64,000 nt of DNA from Sphingomonas sp. BT-65 (GTDB lineage Bacteria > Pseudomonadota > Alphaproteobacteria > Sphingomonadales > Sphingomonadaceae): positions 868,001 to 932,000 of the forward strand of contig NZ_JAPCIA010000001.1 in the NCBI RefSeq assembly GCF_026107375.2, read 5' to 3'. Below are positions 1 through 8,518 of the stretch, piece after piece. Within the stretch, counting starts at the first letter, position 1; each line of letters opens with the position of its first letter. The notes beneath the pieces were generated by a model. It was given only the letters and a program-made list of their open reading frames with translations. It had not been told where the DNA came from and did no database searches. A program made the translations under genes and the position numbers.

Positions 1-42
1 CGACGGCGTGATCCGAATCCGATTGCTGTGAGAGGAAGACCC

Positions 43-519
43 ATGACCTACAAGCTTGTCGTTGCCGCCGCCATTCTGGCCATGGGTGTCCCCGCGCACG
101 CGAAGCAAAGCAACGGCACCGGCACATTTGAGGAAACCGGCGCCTACTGGAGCAACGGCGAGCTTCCAAAGAGTTTCAAGCTCAGGATAACGATGACCGT
201 CGAAGGTGACACCCTCCGCTATCACGGCGAGAATACGACCGATCCAGCGAAGCCGATTGTGTCGGACTGGTCCGGCAAGGCGGACGGCAAGGTCTATCCG
301 TTCAACGGCGGCTATTTCGATCAGATGGCGATCCACAAGGTTTATGAGGATCAGTATCTTGTCGAGAAATATCGCGGCGGTGAGCTGGTCATCGGGGAGT
401 TCTGGCGCTTTGTGCCAAAGACGGATCAGTGGATCCGGCACGGTGTGGTCGCGAAGTCGATCCTTCCGAACGGTACCAAGACCTACATTGAATATTTCAA
501 GCGGGCGGGACGCAAGTGA
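43..519 (+). CDS. Small secreted protein of unknown function, first of a tandem pair
   Basis: About 158 aa. The first 20 residues form a clear Sec signal peptide (hydrophobic run, then a PAHA-K cleavage region), so the product is probably periplasmic or secreted. I start it at the ATG at 43 because AGAGGAAG lies just upstream; a GTG at 28 is also in frame but poorly placed. The mature part is rich in aromatic and charged residues and ends with GEFWRF and WIRHGVVAK motifs, both repeated in the next gene. Its TGA overlaps the next ATG (TGATG), so the two are cotranscribed. I recognise no known domain and assign no function. Confidence 0.75.
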   Translation: MTYKLVVAAAILAMGVPAHAKQSNGTGTFEETGAYWSNGELPKSFKLRITMTVEGDTLRYHGENTTDPAKPIVSDWSGKADGKVYPFNGGYFDQMAIHKVYEDQYLVEKYRGGELVIGEFWRFVPKTDQWIRHGVVAKSILPNGTKTYIEYFKRAGRK

Positions 520-980
520 TGCGAATGCTGGCTGCCCTGCTGCCCTTGGCGCTGATCTCAAGTCCGATGGCCGCTTCGCCGCAGCGCATGAGCGGCGCGT
601 TTTCCGAGCGGCAGGTATACTTCAACGACGGCGCCCCGCCAACGCTCAAGATCGATATGGAGATCAAGGTCGACAAGGACACGCTGACGTATCGCGGCGT
701 GAACACCATGGATCCCGCCAACCCGATCATTACGGAATTCTCCGGAAAATTCGATGGCAAGGTCCGACCCTATGTCGGCCGACATTTCGATCATCTGGCG
801 ATCCACAAGCTTCATCACGACGAATTCCTGGTCGAGAAATATCAGGATGGTCAGGTCGTGATCGGAGAATTCTGGCGTTACGCGGCGGATACCGACGAAT
901 GGATCCGGCATGGTGTCGTCGCCAAGATGCCGGGCGGCAAGACCCGGACTTATGTCGAATATTATCGCCGCCAAAAGTGA
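519..980 (+). CDS. Small secreted protein, paralogue of the preceding gene
   Basis: About 153 aa with an N-terminal hydrophobic signal sequence (MRMLAALLPLALISSPMAAS). It aligns end to end with the preceding protein: shared blocks include DTLxYxGxNTxDPAxPI, HFD/YFDxxAIHK, LVEKY, VVIGEFWRY/F and WIRHGVVAK, then a Thr-Tyr-x-EY end. The pair is therefore a tandem duplication, diverged to roughly half identity by eye. The start codon overlaps the previous stop by one base; a GTG one codon earlier is possible. The M20 amidohydrolase gene begins 46 bp downstream, so they may share a transcript. Function unknown. Confidence 0.75.
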   Translation: MRMLAALLPLALISSPMAASPQRMSGAFSERQVYFNDGAPPTLKIDMEIKVDKDTLTYRGVNTMDPANPIITEFSGKFDGKVRPYVGRHFDHLAIHKLHHDEFLVEKYQDGQVVIGEFWRYAADTDEWIRHGVVAKMPGGKTRTYVEYYRRQK

Positions 981-1026
981 TTGTCCGCCGGCCGGGCGCT
1001 TCAATAATGCAATCGAGGAGACGAGA

Positions 1027-2382
1027 ATGCCGCGCGCATTGATGAGCCTGGTCATGGGTGTCGCAGTGGCGGCACCGGGTGTGGCCCAGGCGTCGGACCC
1101 TGCCGCGCAGCGCGCGCGCATCGATGCGACGGTCGCCGCAGAATATCCGGCGCTAGAAGCGACGTACAAGGATTTGCATCGCAATCCGGAGCTGGCATTC
1201 GCGGAAACGCGCACCGCCGCGATCCTGGCGAAGCAGATGCGTGCGCTCGGCTTCGAAGTTACGGAAAAGGTCGGCAAGACTGGGGTCGTCGCGGTTCTGC
1301 GCAACGGCGCCGGACCGACTGTTATGGTGCGTACCGACATGGATGCGCTGCCGATGCAGGAGAAGACCGGCCTGTCCTACGCAAGTAAGGTTCAGACACA
1401 GATCGACGGTAAGCCGGTCTTCGTCGCCCACAGCTGCGGACATGACGTGCACATGGCGTGGTGGCTGGGCGCGGCGGAGGCCCTGGCTTCCATGAAGTCG
1501 GAGTGGCGCGGGACGCTGGTATTCGTGGCTCAGCCGGCAGAGGAAACAGGCAAGGGGGCCGCTGCCATGATCACGGACGGTCTGTTCACTCGCTTTCCCA
1601 GGCCGGATTACGGCTTCGCGGCGCATATTGGCAATCGAACCGCCGGCACGGTGCTGATCAAGGACGGACCGCATTCTTCGGCGGCCGATCTTTTCCGTGT
1701 GACGTTCATCGGCAAGGGAGGCCATGGCGCAAGACCGCACCTCGCGATCGACCCCATCGTAATGGGAGCGCATTTCGTCTCTGACATCCAGGCTGTCGTC
1801 AGCCGCGAGAAAGATCCCAACGTTGCTGGCGTTTTGACCGTCGGCAGCTTCATCTCCGGATCGGCCGGAAACATCATTCCGGACCAGGCCGTACTCGAAC
1901 TGACCACACGCACATTCTCAGCAGACGCTCGCAGGATCATGGCGACCGGCGTGCAACGCACCGCGAAAGCGGCAGCGGACATGGCCGGGGCCGGCGCGCC
2001 AAAGGTGGAGCTGATCGCTGGGACACCCGCTTTGTTCAACAATCCGGAACTGACGCCGCGGGCCGCGACGGTGCTGAAGGCCGCATTCGGTGATAACCGC
2101 ATCAACTACATCGCGCCTGCCGAACCCGGCAGCCCCACGAGCGAGGACTATGCGGAGTTCGCGGCCGCGGGTGTCCCGTCGGTCTATTTCAACATCGGCG
2201 GCGGCGATCCCGAGGCGAACGCCAGGGCAAAGGCCGGGGGGCCGCCCTTACCCGCCAATCACTCGCCCGAGTTCACGGTGCTGCCAGAGCCGGCGATCAA
2301 GACCGGCGCCGCGGTCCTGTCACTCGCCGTTCTGATGGTCGCCGGACGCGACGTCCCGCAGGTGGCGGCCGATGGCAAGTAA
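1027..2382 (+). CDS. M20D-family amidohydrolase/aminoacylase, exported
   Basis: 451 aa from the ATG at 1027, preceded by GAGGAG. The N-terminus (MSLVMGVAVAAPGVAQA) is a signal peptide, so the enzyme should act in the periplasm. The body is a binuclear-metal M20 peptidase of the amidohydrolase branch, related to IAA-amino-acid hydrolases and hippurate hydrolase: MVRTDMDALPMQE, HSCGHDVHMA (metal ligands Cys/His), QPAEETGKGA (catalytic and metal Glu pair), and a dimerisation domain starting near GKGGHGARPH. Such enzymes cleave N-acyl amino acids or small dipeptides. It overlaps the MFS gene by 11 bp, suggesting hydrolysis outside followed by uptake of the product. The substrate cannot be read from sequence. 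Confidence 0.9.
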   Translation: MPRALMSLVMGVAVAAPGVAQASDPAAQRARIDATVAAEYPALEATYKDLHRNPELAFAETRTAAILAKQMRALGFEVTEKVGKTGVVAVLRNGAGPTVMVRTDMDALPMQEKTGLSYASKVQTQIDGKPVFVAHSCGHDVHMAWWLGAAEALASMKSEWRGTLVFVAQPAEETGKGAAAMITDGLFTRFPRPDYGFAAHIGNRTAGTVLIKDGPHSSAADLFRVTFIGKGGHGARPHLAIDPIVMGAHFVSDIQAVVSREKDPNVAGVLTVGSFISGSAGNIIPDQAVLELTTRTFSADARRIMATGVQRTAKAAADMAGAGAPKVELIAGTPALFNNPELTPRAATVLKAAFGDNRINYIAPAEPGSPTSEDYAEFAAAGVPSVYFNIGGGDPEANARAKAGGPPLPANHSPEFTVLPEPAIKTGAAVLSLAVLMVAGRDVPQVAADGK

Positions 2383-3685
2383 CGCGGCCAGTATCGTCTT
2401 TGCCGATCAGGCCTCGGTTTATCGGCGCGGTGAACGGGCGAAGCTCGTCGCGGGCGTGACGATCGGCAATGCGCTCGAATTCTTCGACATCACGGTCTAC
2501 AGCTTCGTCGCGGTCACGATCGGCAAGGTATTTTTCCCCAATCTTGGCGCTTACGAGCAACTGCTGCTTTCGGTTGCCACCTTCGGCGTCGGTTTCGTGA
2601 CCCGCCCGCTGGGTGGATTGGTGCTTGGCGCATATGCCGATCGAGCAGGGCGCAAGGCGGCGATGACCTTGACCCTCGCGTTAATGGCGTTGGGCTCGGC
2701 TATGATCGGGCTTGCGCCAACCTATGAGCAGATCGGTATCCTGGCCCCGCTCTTGGTCGTGTTCGCACGGCTGTTGCAAGGGTTTTCGGCCGGGGGCGAG
2801 GTGGGCGCATCGACCGCGTTGCTGGTCGAGCTGTCCGGCCCCAGAACCCGCAGCTTCTACACTAGCTGGCAGCTGGCTAGCCAAGGCCTCGGCGTGGCAT
2901 TCGGCGCGCTTGTCGCGACCGCGACGTCGAGCCTGCTTGATCCGGCCGCGTTCATCAGCTGGGGGTGGCGAGTACCGTTCCTGATCGGTACGCTCATCCT
3001 GCCGATCGGGCTTTATATCCGGCGGACGCTCAAAGAGCCTGCTACGCCGGCGGTAAACAGCGGCGACGCGGCGGCGCATCCATTCCGCAGCCTATTCACT
3101 TCGCACAAGCGCGATCTCGCGCTGGCGGTCATGTTGACCATCGGCGGGACTGTCAGTGCGTACATGATCACATTTTACCTGCCCACCTACGGCATTGCGG
3201 AACTGAAACTGCCGATGGCTTCGGCGCTCCAGGCCGGCATCCTTGGTGGCGTCATGACGTTCCTCGTCGCACCGCTAGGGGGTATCGCCGCGGACAGGCT
3301 TTCGCCCAAGAAGATCGCGATCACCGTGCGCTCCATTCTCGCGCTGCTGATGGTCCCCGCGTTTCTGTTGATCAACGCCGTGCCGACCCCGCTCATGCTG
3401 ATGGTCACAGTGGGTGTGCTGGCCAGCCTGCAGGCGCTGGGATCAGGCGCGACTATGGCGATCATTCCGTCGCTATTGCCGCGGCACTTGCGAGCGAGTG
3501 GGCTCGGCACCGTCTATGCGATCGGCGTGGCTATCTTCGGCGGCTTCGCACAATTCGCCGCGACGTGGCTTGTTCACAATACCGGGTCGAAGATCAGTCC
3601 GGCCTGGTACGTCATCGCCTGCATTGTGATTTCACTTATAGCGCTGTGGGCGATCGAAGATCGCACTTCCGGCGAAATCGATTAA
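2372..3685 (+). CDS. MFS transporter, metabolite:H+ symporter type
   Basis: 437 aa with about twelve hydrophobic helices. The first loop has GNALEFFDITVYSF and a following RPLGGLVLGAYADRAGRKAAM block. This is the helix 1 plus loop 2-3 signature of the MHS group, which imports organic acids and related small molecules with protons. A second weaker signature, APLGGIAADRLSPKK, marks the start of the C-terminal half. The gene starts inside the end of the M20 amidohydrolase gene and is followed after 13 bp by the DUF2817 peptidase, so the three form one operon. Together they look like a scavenging unit for an acylated or peptide compound. The substrate is unknown. Confidence 0.88.
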   Translation: MASNAASIVFADQASVYRRGERAKLVAGVTIGNALEFFDITVYSFVAVTIGKVFFPNLGAYEQLLLSVATFGVGFVTRPLGGLVLGAYADRAGRKAAMTLTLALMALGSAMIGLAPTYEQIGILAPLLVVFARLLQGFSAGGEVGASTALLVELSGPRTRSFYTSWQLASQGLGVAFGALVATATSSLLDPAAFISWGWRVPFLIGTLILPIGLYIRRTLKEPATPAVNSGDAAAHPFRSLFTSHKRDLALAVMLTIGGTVSAYMITFYLPTYGIAELKLPMASALQAGILGGVMTFLVAPLGGIAADRLSPKKIAITVRSILALLMVPAFLLINAVPTPLMLMVTVGVLASLQALGSGATMAIIPSLLPRHLRASGLGTVYAIGVAIFGGFAQFAATWLVHNTGSKISPAWYVIACIVISLIALWAIEDRTSGEID

Positions 3686-3698
3686 GAAGGTTCAGTCG

Positions 3699-4820
3699 GT
3701 GCTGCTCGAAAATATGTTTCCTGAGAGCTATCAGGAAAGTCGCGAGACTTTCGCTCGGAAGATCGCCGCACTGAATGGGCGACTTGACAGCTTCGTCCTG
3801 CCGAATGCCGTCGGTGCTGCAGGCGAACCGTTGGCGATGGATGTCGCACGCCTAGGTGCGGCGGGCGGCGCTAAAGTGCTGCTGATAACCACGGCGACGC
3901 ATGGGGTTGAGGGCTTCTGCGGCGCCGGATGCCTCAACCTGCTTCTAGACGACGAGCATCTTCGCGGACAGGCTGCAAGGGCCGGCATCGATCTGTTGCT
4001 AGTGCATGGGGTTAACCCTTACGGCTTTTCCCACCTTCGCCGTGTGAATGAGGACAATATCGATCTCAACCGGAACTGGGTCGATTTCGCGGCCGGCGTC
4101 CCTGAAAACCGGGTGTATGAGGACCTGGATCCCTATCTGGTTCCTGAAGCTTGGCCGCCCACGCCGGCGGCCGACGCAAGGCTCGATCGGATTATAGACC
4201 AGATGGGCTTTGAGCAATTCCGGCGCGCGATCGCGGCAGGGCAGTATAGCAGCGACAGCGGCCTCTACTTCGGAGGGCGGCGAAAAAGCTGGAGTCTTGA
4301 GACACTCTCGGCGGCGCTCCAACATCATCTGGTCGAGCAATCGTGTGTGGGCTGGATTGACATACATTCTGGACTAGGCCCTCCCGGCCATGGCGAGAAG
4401 ATGTACGTTGGCCGCGCCGATCCTGAAGAAGAAGCGCGAGCCCGGAGATGGTGGGGCCAGGACGTTTCGAGCCTCCACGGCAACGATGCAGCATCGGGAC
4501 GTGTCTCAGGGTCACTCGCCCAACTGATCTATGACCTCGCTATCCCGCTGCAATCTACCTCGATCGCGTTAGAATACGGGACGATCGGCTCCCGCGGCGT
4601 GCGGCACGCGTTGCGCGGTGATCAATGGTTGTACCGCAATCCGTCGGCTCCGCCCGCACAAGCCTATGCGATAAAGAAGGCGATCAAGGACGCGTTCTTC
4701 TGCAACGATGCCGTTTGGAAGGGGATGGTTCTGGCGCAGTTTCGCGCGACAGCCCTTCAGGCGATCAACGGCATGGCCACGGAAGAGTTTTCCGATGTGA
4801 GCCTTGCGGGTTTTCGATGA
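3699..4820 (+). CDS. DUF2817 / M14-like zinc carboxypeptidase family protein
   Basis: 373 aa, starting at a GTG placed 8 nt after AGAAGG; the ATG at 3714 is too far from that site. Motifs fit the M14-like DUF2817 family: TATHGVEGFCG (first zinc His and Glu), NEDNIDLNRNW (substrate arginine region), DIHSGLGPPGHGE (third zinc His) and a late SIALEYGT Glu segment that may supply the catalytic Glu. No signal peptide is visible, so it probably works in the cytoplasm. It sits 13 bp after the MFS gene, consistent with processing an imported peptide-like substrate. Family assignment is firm, the actual substrate is not known. Confidence 0.85.
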   Translation: MLLENMFPESYQESRETFARKIAALNGRLDSFVLPNAVGAAGEPLAMDVARLGAAGGAKVLLITTATHGVEGFCGAGCLNLLLDDEHLRGQAARAGIDLLLVHGVNPYGFSHLRRVNEDNIDLNRNWVDFAAGVPENRVYEDLDPYLVPEAWPPTPAADARLDRIIDQMGFEQFRRAIAAGQYSSDSGLYFGGRRKSWSLETLSAALQHHLVEQSCVGWIDIHSGLGPPGHGEKMYVGRADPEEEARARRWWGQDVSSLHGNDAASGRVSGSLAQLIYDLAIPLQSTSIALEYGTIGSRGVRHALRGDQWLYRNPSAPPAQAYAIKKAIKDAFFCNDAVWKGMVLAQFRATALQAINGMATEEFSDVSLAGFR

Positions 4821-5053
4821 GAGAAACGGACCTGCTATCGGACCTCCCTGCACTGATAGCTGCCCACCCCAGACGGCTAGGTTGAAGGTGTTCTGACGGT
4901 GACAGCTTTCGCGCCCACGCGACCAGAAGCCGCCGGTCGGCCAACGGCCCAGGAGCCGCTAGGCTGGTTCCGGCGTGAACTGCCGGTCGGCAACACGCCC
5001 ATTTCGGCCGCTCAGGCCTAAACTTGTCGGTGCCCGAAGCCGTCGTTCGCGCA
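4821..5053. other. Intergenic gap with no recognisable gene
   Basis: The space between the DUF2817 gene and the end of the gamma-glutamyltransferase remnant, which converges from the other strand. It contains GC-rich imperfect repeats of a CCGGTCGGC-like word near 4933 and 4981. I see no convincing terminator with a T-run and no coding region. Confidence 0.5.
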
Positions 5054-5766
5054 TCATTCGGTTTCCGCGAACGCCAAGACTTCGGGCACCTCGGCGGCTT
5101 CGCGAACCCCTTTTGATCCTAGCCGGACCGCCGCCACCGTGCCGCGCAGCGCACCGGCTCGCTGACTATCGACGGTGCGAAACCGGAAGCCCATGGCGCG
5201 CAACGCGGTAACGACCTGCTCGGGATAGGCACCGGTCGGGATCAATTCATCCTGCTCGGCGAGCGGCAGGCCCGCTTGCTCGAAGTTCAGCAACAGCGGG
5301 GGCGCCGCCAGCCAATCGGTCATCGCTTCCCCGCGGCTGAAACCGATCATCAGCCGGACCGATTCGGGCACCACCGACGACCCCAAACCCGCAATTGCGA
5401 CGCTGGGCCTGCCGTCGCGCAGCAGCATGAGCGGCGCCATATCGCTGGGAAGCCGCCCACCGGGCACGATCGCCGCCAGGCGCTGCTGATAGATGCCTGC
5501 TGCCATGGGGATCGGTATGCCGCCCACCACCATCCCGCTGTCGCCCCAGATCATCGTGTTGCTCGAATGGACCAGCGCCGCGACATTGCCCCAGCGATCC
5601 ACCGCGACGACCGTCGCGGTGTGATGCCCGGTCGGCTGTGGTGACGCGATGCCGGCGAGCGCATCGAGCCTCACGCGCCATGCGACGCGCCGGCCTGCGC
5701 CGATGCGAGCCAGCCCTGGTGGGTGGGAAGCAAGGTCCGCTTCCTGCGGCACGAAGGCTGGGCATG
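5054..5766 (-). pseudogene. Truncated gamma-glutamyltransferase (beta-subunit end only)
   Basis: This minus-strand reading frame carries the small-subunit half of a gamma-glutamyltransferase-like Ntn hydrolase. GHHTATVVAVDRWGNVAAL contains the Thr that would be the processed catalytic N-terminus, followed by a SSNTMIWGDSGMVV stretch, then PGGRLPSDMAPLMLL and the AGLGSSVVPESV block. About 200 residues are recognisable. The large alpha-subunit half is missing: upstream the frame runs into sequence that encodes an integrase N-terminus in another frame. Normal family members are about 550 aa, so this cannot be a functional enzyme. The break is probably a deletion or recombination joint near 5755-5766. 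Confidence 0.75.
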
Positions 5767-5855
5767 ACGAGGAGGAACAGGGAGCGCTCGTCGGCGAGCT
5801 TGTAGGGCTTCGCTCGAGGCTTGGCGTTACGGATCGCGAGTGCGGTAAGGCCCAT
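5757..5855 (-). pseudogene. N-terminal fragment of a tyrosine-type integrase
   Basis: Starting from an ATG at 5855 on the minus strand, about 33 codons read MGLTALAIRNAKPRAKPYKL and then ADERSLFLLVMPS. This is the start of the arm-type DNA-binding domain (DUF4102-like) of P4-type phage and island integrases. Homology stops abruptly and the DNA then continues as the gamma-glutamyltransferase remnant in another frame. The catalytic core is absent. It marks a dead integrative element in this region and fits the tRNA-Lys 3' fragment about 5 kb away, although the two need not belong to the same element. Confidence 0.75.
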
Positions 5856-6255
5856 GGGGTATCTCCATCCAAAAAGCGGGTGGATTGGGGGCCGAATATA
5901 CCCTCAAAAGCGGGGGTATATGGGCGAACCCACCCGAACCATGTCGGACAAGATATTTGAAAAAGGCGTTTGGCCCCAGCCACTTACGCGACGCTGACAG
6001 TCTGCTTCTAGAGGCAAGTTTCGAGTAGCAGACATCCGCATCTTGATGATCCACATTTCGATGCGAGCATCGAGAACCTTATTAGATAACGCGTCGATCC
6101 AACGGGCTGGGACGCCGAGCTGTTTCGGCTGCTCGGGGCAAACCATCGAACACCGGCGCTTGCAGTACCGCGGGATTGCCCCTTTATACGAGGCCCGCAC
6201 TCCGCCGATTTACCCCGCGAATTGTGCGAAAACATTCTGACGGCGGACAATATCC
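5856..6255. other. Gene-free region, former integrase promoter side
   Basis: About 400 bp without a supported gene. Next to the integrase start lie two similar words, AAAAAGCGGGTGG near 5870 and CAAAAGCGGGGGTATAT near 5907. These direct repeats could be remnants of arm-type or promoter sites of the lost integrase. The rest, up to the membrane-protein gene at 6256, shows no convincing coding frame or structural RNA. Confidence 0.45.
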
Positions 6256-7545
6256 ATGTTGATGCAAAGCGAATCCTCATCGACCGCGCCGAAGGCCAGA
6301 TTCAACCCGCGCCGCTTCCTCTTTCTGGCGGCGCTGTGGATGACGATCGGAGCATTTGCCGGCTTCATAGTCGCCGGGGCGAACGGGGTGGCGCCCGATT
6401 CATGGATACCGTTCGTGGTGATCGGATTCATCGCGGCAAGCTTCCTGTTCACCGGCGTGTTCGTGGCGAGCATAGCGCGCAATCTGAAACCGATGATCGA
6501 GTCCGCACAGGGCGGCATCGCGAACCGAATTCTCGAGTCCGCCAAGGGCGGAGCTACGCCCGACAGGCGCGTGTTGGCGCGCGTCGGCAAGCTTGAAGAG
6601 GCGGGGCTGACGGTCTCGAACTTCAATCACCTGTTCATCTTCACGCTGACGGTGTTTCCGGAACATGACGCCCCTTACGAAACGGTGATCCGCCAGTTCA
6701 TCACGATGGGCGAGTTGCCCAATTTCCACACTGGACGCTTTGTCGTGTTCGTCGAAGATCCGGAGAACCCCGGCTACGGTCTCATCGACAAAGATCCGCC
6801 AGAGGATTGGCAGCAAAAGGCCGCCGAACCGCCCAGCACATACAAGACGCAGAAAGCCGAGAAATCCTATCCCGACAAAGGCACGGGGTTGTTGGGCGGC
6901 CCGTTGCATCTGTCCGCTCGGATGTCACCGCTGAGGTTGATCGCCAATTTAATCGCGACGCTGGCCTTCCTCGTGCTTGGTTTCTTGGCCCCCTTCGCCC
7001 TCGTGACGGGCGGGATCGAGACGGTGACGACATTCGTGCAGGACTTGCCGAAAACGCTCACCGGACGGGACGAGGGAAACTTCGATCAGGAGAAGCTTCG
7101 CAAGGCATATGAGCGTGCAGTCGCCTATGCGGGCAACCGGCAAATCTATCGCATGAATATCTATAAGGATTATGTGAAGCTGACGATCGCAAATCCAGCT
7201 CGCGAAAATGCTTATGACGACATCACCATGCGCGGCGCAGTCGTTGATTCCCGGCCGGACGGGACAAGTGCTTCGATCAAGCCCGAAGAGACTTTCCGTG
7301 TCTCCGATACGAATTTCGCGATGCTCGAACATGCGCTGGGCGATGCGCTGGTGCACGGCGACAAAAATCGGCTTTCCTATATTGGGTTCCGCAATCGATC
7401 GGCCATCTCGACGATCAGGATCAATGGCGCGTCCGGCATGACGATATATGAGAAGAAATCCATTGTTGTTACAGTTGGGTTCGATAGCGATTATGGATCG
7501 ACTTCCCGAACATATGATGCCGCGACCGGACAGCTTCTGAATTAA
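6256..7545 (+). CDS. Membrane protein of unknown function
   Basis: 429 aa. Two closely spaced transmembrane helices (about residues 21-43 and 50-72) are followed by a soluble segment of about 150 residues with a VSNFNHLFIFTLTVFPEH motif. A third helix lies around 230-255 (LIATLAFLVLGFLAPFALV), and the C-terminal domain of about 170 residues is charged. No catalytic motif or known family is evident to me. The start at 6256 lacks a strong ribosome binding site, and the ATG two codons later is equally possible. It stands alone between the integrase/GGT remnants and a gene-free stretch, consistent with island cargo. Function unknown. Confidence 0.7.
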   Translation: MLMQSESSSTAPKARFNPRRFLFLAALWMTIGAFAGFIVAGANGVAPDSWIPFVVIGFIAASFLFTGVFVASIARNLKPMIESAQGGIANRILESAKGGATPDRRVLARVGKLEEAGLTVSNFNHLFIFTLTVFPEHDAPYETVIRQFITMGELPNFHTGRFVVFVEDPENPGYGLIDKDPPEDWQQKAAEPPSTYKTQKAEKSYPDKGTGLLGGPLHLSARMSPLRLIANLIATLAFLVLGFLAPFALVTGGIETVTTFVQDLPKTLTGRDEGNFDQEKLRKAYERAVAYAGNRQIYRMNIYKDYVKLTIANPARENAYDDITMRGAVVDSRPDGTSASIKPEETFRVSDTNFAMLEHALGDALVHGDKNRLSYIGFRNRSAISTIRINGASGMTIYEKKSIVVTVGFDSDYGSTSRTYDAATGQLLN

Positions 7546-8061
7546 ATCCGCCAGCCATTGCTCCCCGAAGACGATCTAGTTCGGAGCCAGCAACCGCAAT
7601 CGCAGACCTTCAGAAAAACTGATCGCTCGGAGAACTGCCACTAGCTTGACCGGAGTCGGAGGCGCGGTTTCGGAGTACGAATTCGAGACGGTGCTCGGAA
7701 TGGGCGTGGGATCCGCTGAATGATGGACTTGGGCGTTCGTCGAAACTGCTGGTTCTGGGCCGCAACCGGACCGGCGGCTTCCGGCGCAACGGGCGAACTT
7801 AGCCACCGTTTGGCACATGAGTATCGCTTCCGCCTAATCCGATTGCTCCCCCAGCGCACATCGGGCGTCTCACCAACGCATCGGGGTGTTGCGGCTCAAT
7901 CAGTGCGTTGAGATGTGGGAGAAAGTTTAGGTGATCGCAGACACTATCAGCTTGGATTAGAGTTGAAGGCCGAGATGGGGCGCCCGCGGCTTCTTCGGCT
8001 TGGTCGCCGCGACGGCCTTCATGTACGGCTTGGTCTCGACCGGAACGAAGCGCAGGACGAT
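7546..8061. other. Gene-free region before the broken MarR gene
   Basis: Some 516 bp with no supported gene. On the minus strand, 7957-8060 reads as a short basic C-terminal-like peptide (KPKKPRAPHLGLQL before the stop) that could be the tail of a lost gene. Homology to the MarR gene begins sharply at about 8065, so a recombination joint probably lies near 8062. Confidence 0.4.
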
Positions 8062-8064
8062 TAG

Positions 8065-8460
8065 CCGCTGCTCGATGCGCTGGGTTTGACCTATCCGCAG
8101 TATCTTGTCCTGAATGTCCTCTGGCGGGAGGACAGTCAGACGGTTGGCAGCGTCGCAAACCAGCTTGCGCTTGAATCCAGCACGTTGACGCCACTGCTCA
8201 AGCGACTCGAGACCGCCGGCCTCATTCAGCGCGCCCGCAATCCAGAAAATGAGCGGCAAGTGATCGTATCGATAACCGACAAAGGTGCCGCACTCCGCTC
8301 GAAGGCAGCATGTCTGGGAGACACGCTTCTAACGGCGTCTGGTGAAACTCCCGCCGCCTTGGGCAAGCTCAACCGCCAGGTGGCGGAGCTCCGAGATGCG
8401 GTTTATGATCACATCGGGGGTTGGGCGTCACCCGAAGCTCATTCGCCTGGTCGGCCTTAG
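8065..8460 (+). pseudogene. MarR/OhrR-type regulator lacking its N-terminus
   Basis: The frame reads PLLDALGLTYPQYLVLNVLW, then VGSVANQLALESSTLTPLLKRLE and RNPENERQVIVSITDKG. This is the winged-helix core of the MarR family closest to OhrR-type peroxide sensors, whose N-terminal helix normally carries the redox Cys about 35 residues earlier. Here a TAG stop at 8062 lies directly before the PLLDALG block and the preceding DNA is unrelated, so the first helix and the sensing Cys are missing. Initiation at the TTG at 8086 would give only a 124-aa protein. I call it a 5'-truncated pseudogene. Confidence 0.75.
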
Positions 8461-8518
8461 AGGTCCCATTCCGACGCCTGCACCTCCGAGAGCGAAGTGA
8501 CGAACGTCGTAGCGAGCC

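Noticed and set aside
7957..8060. Minus-strand end of a possible gene with a KPKKPRAPHLGLQL tail
   Set aside because: Only about 35 plausible codons before it runs into antisense of the MarR remnant; no family recognised.
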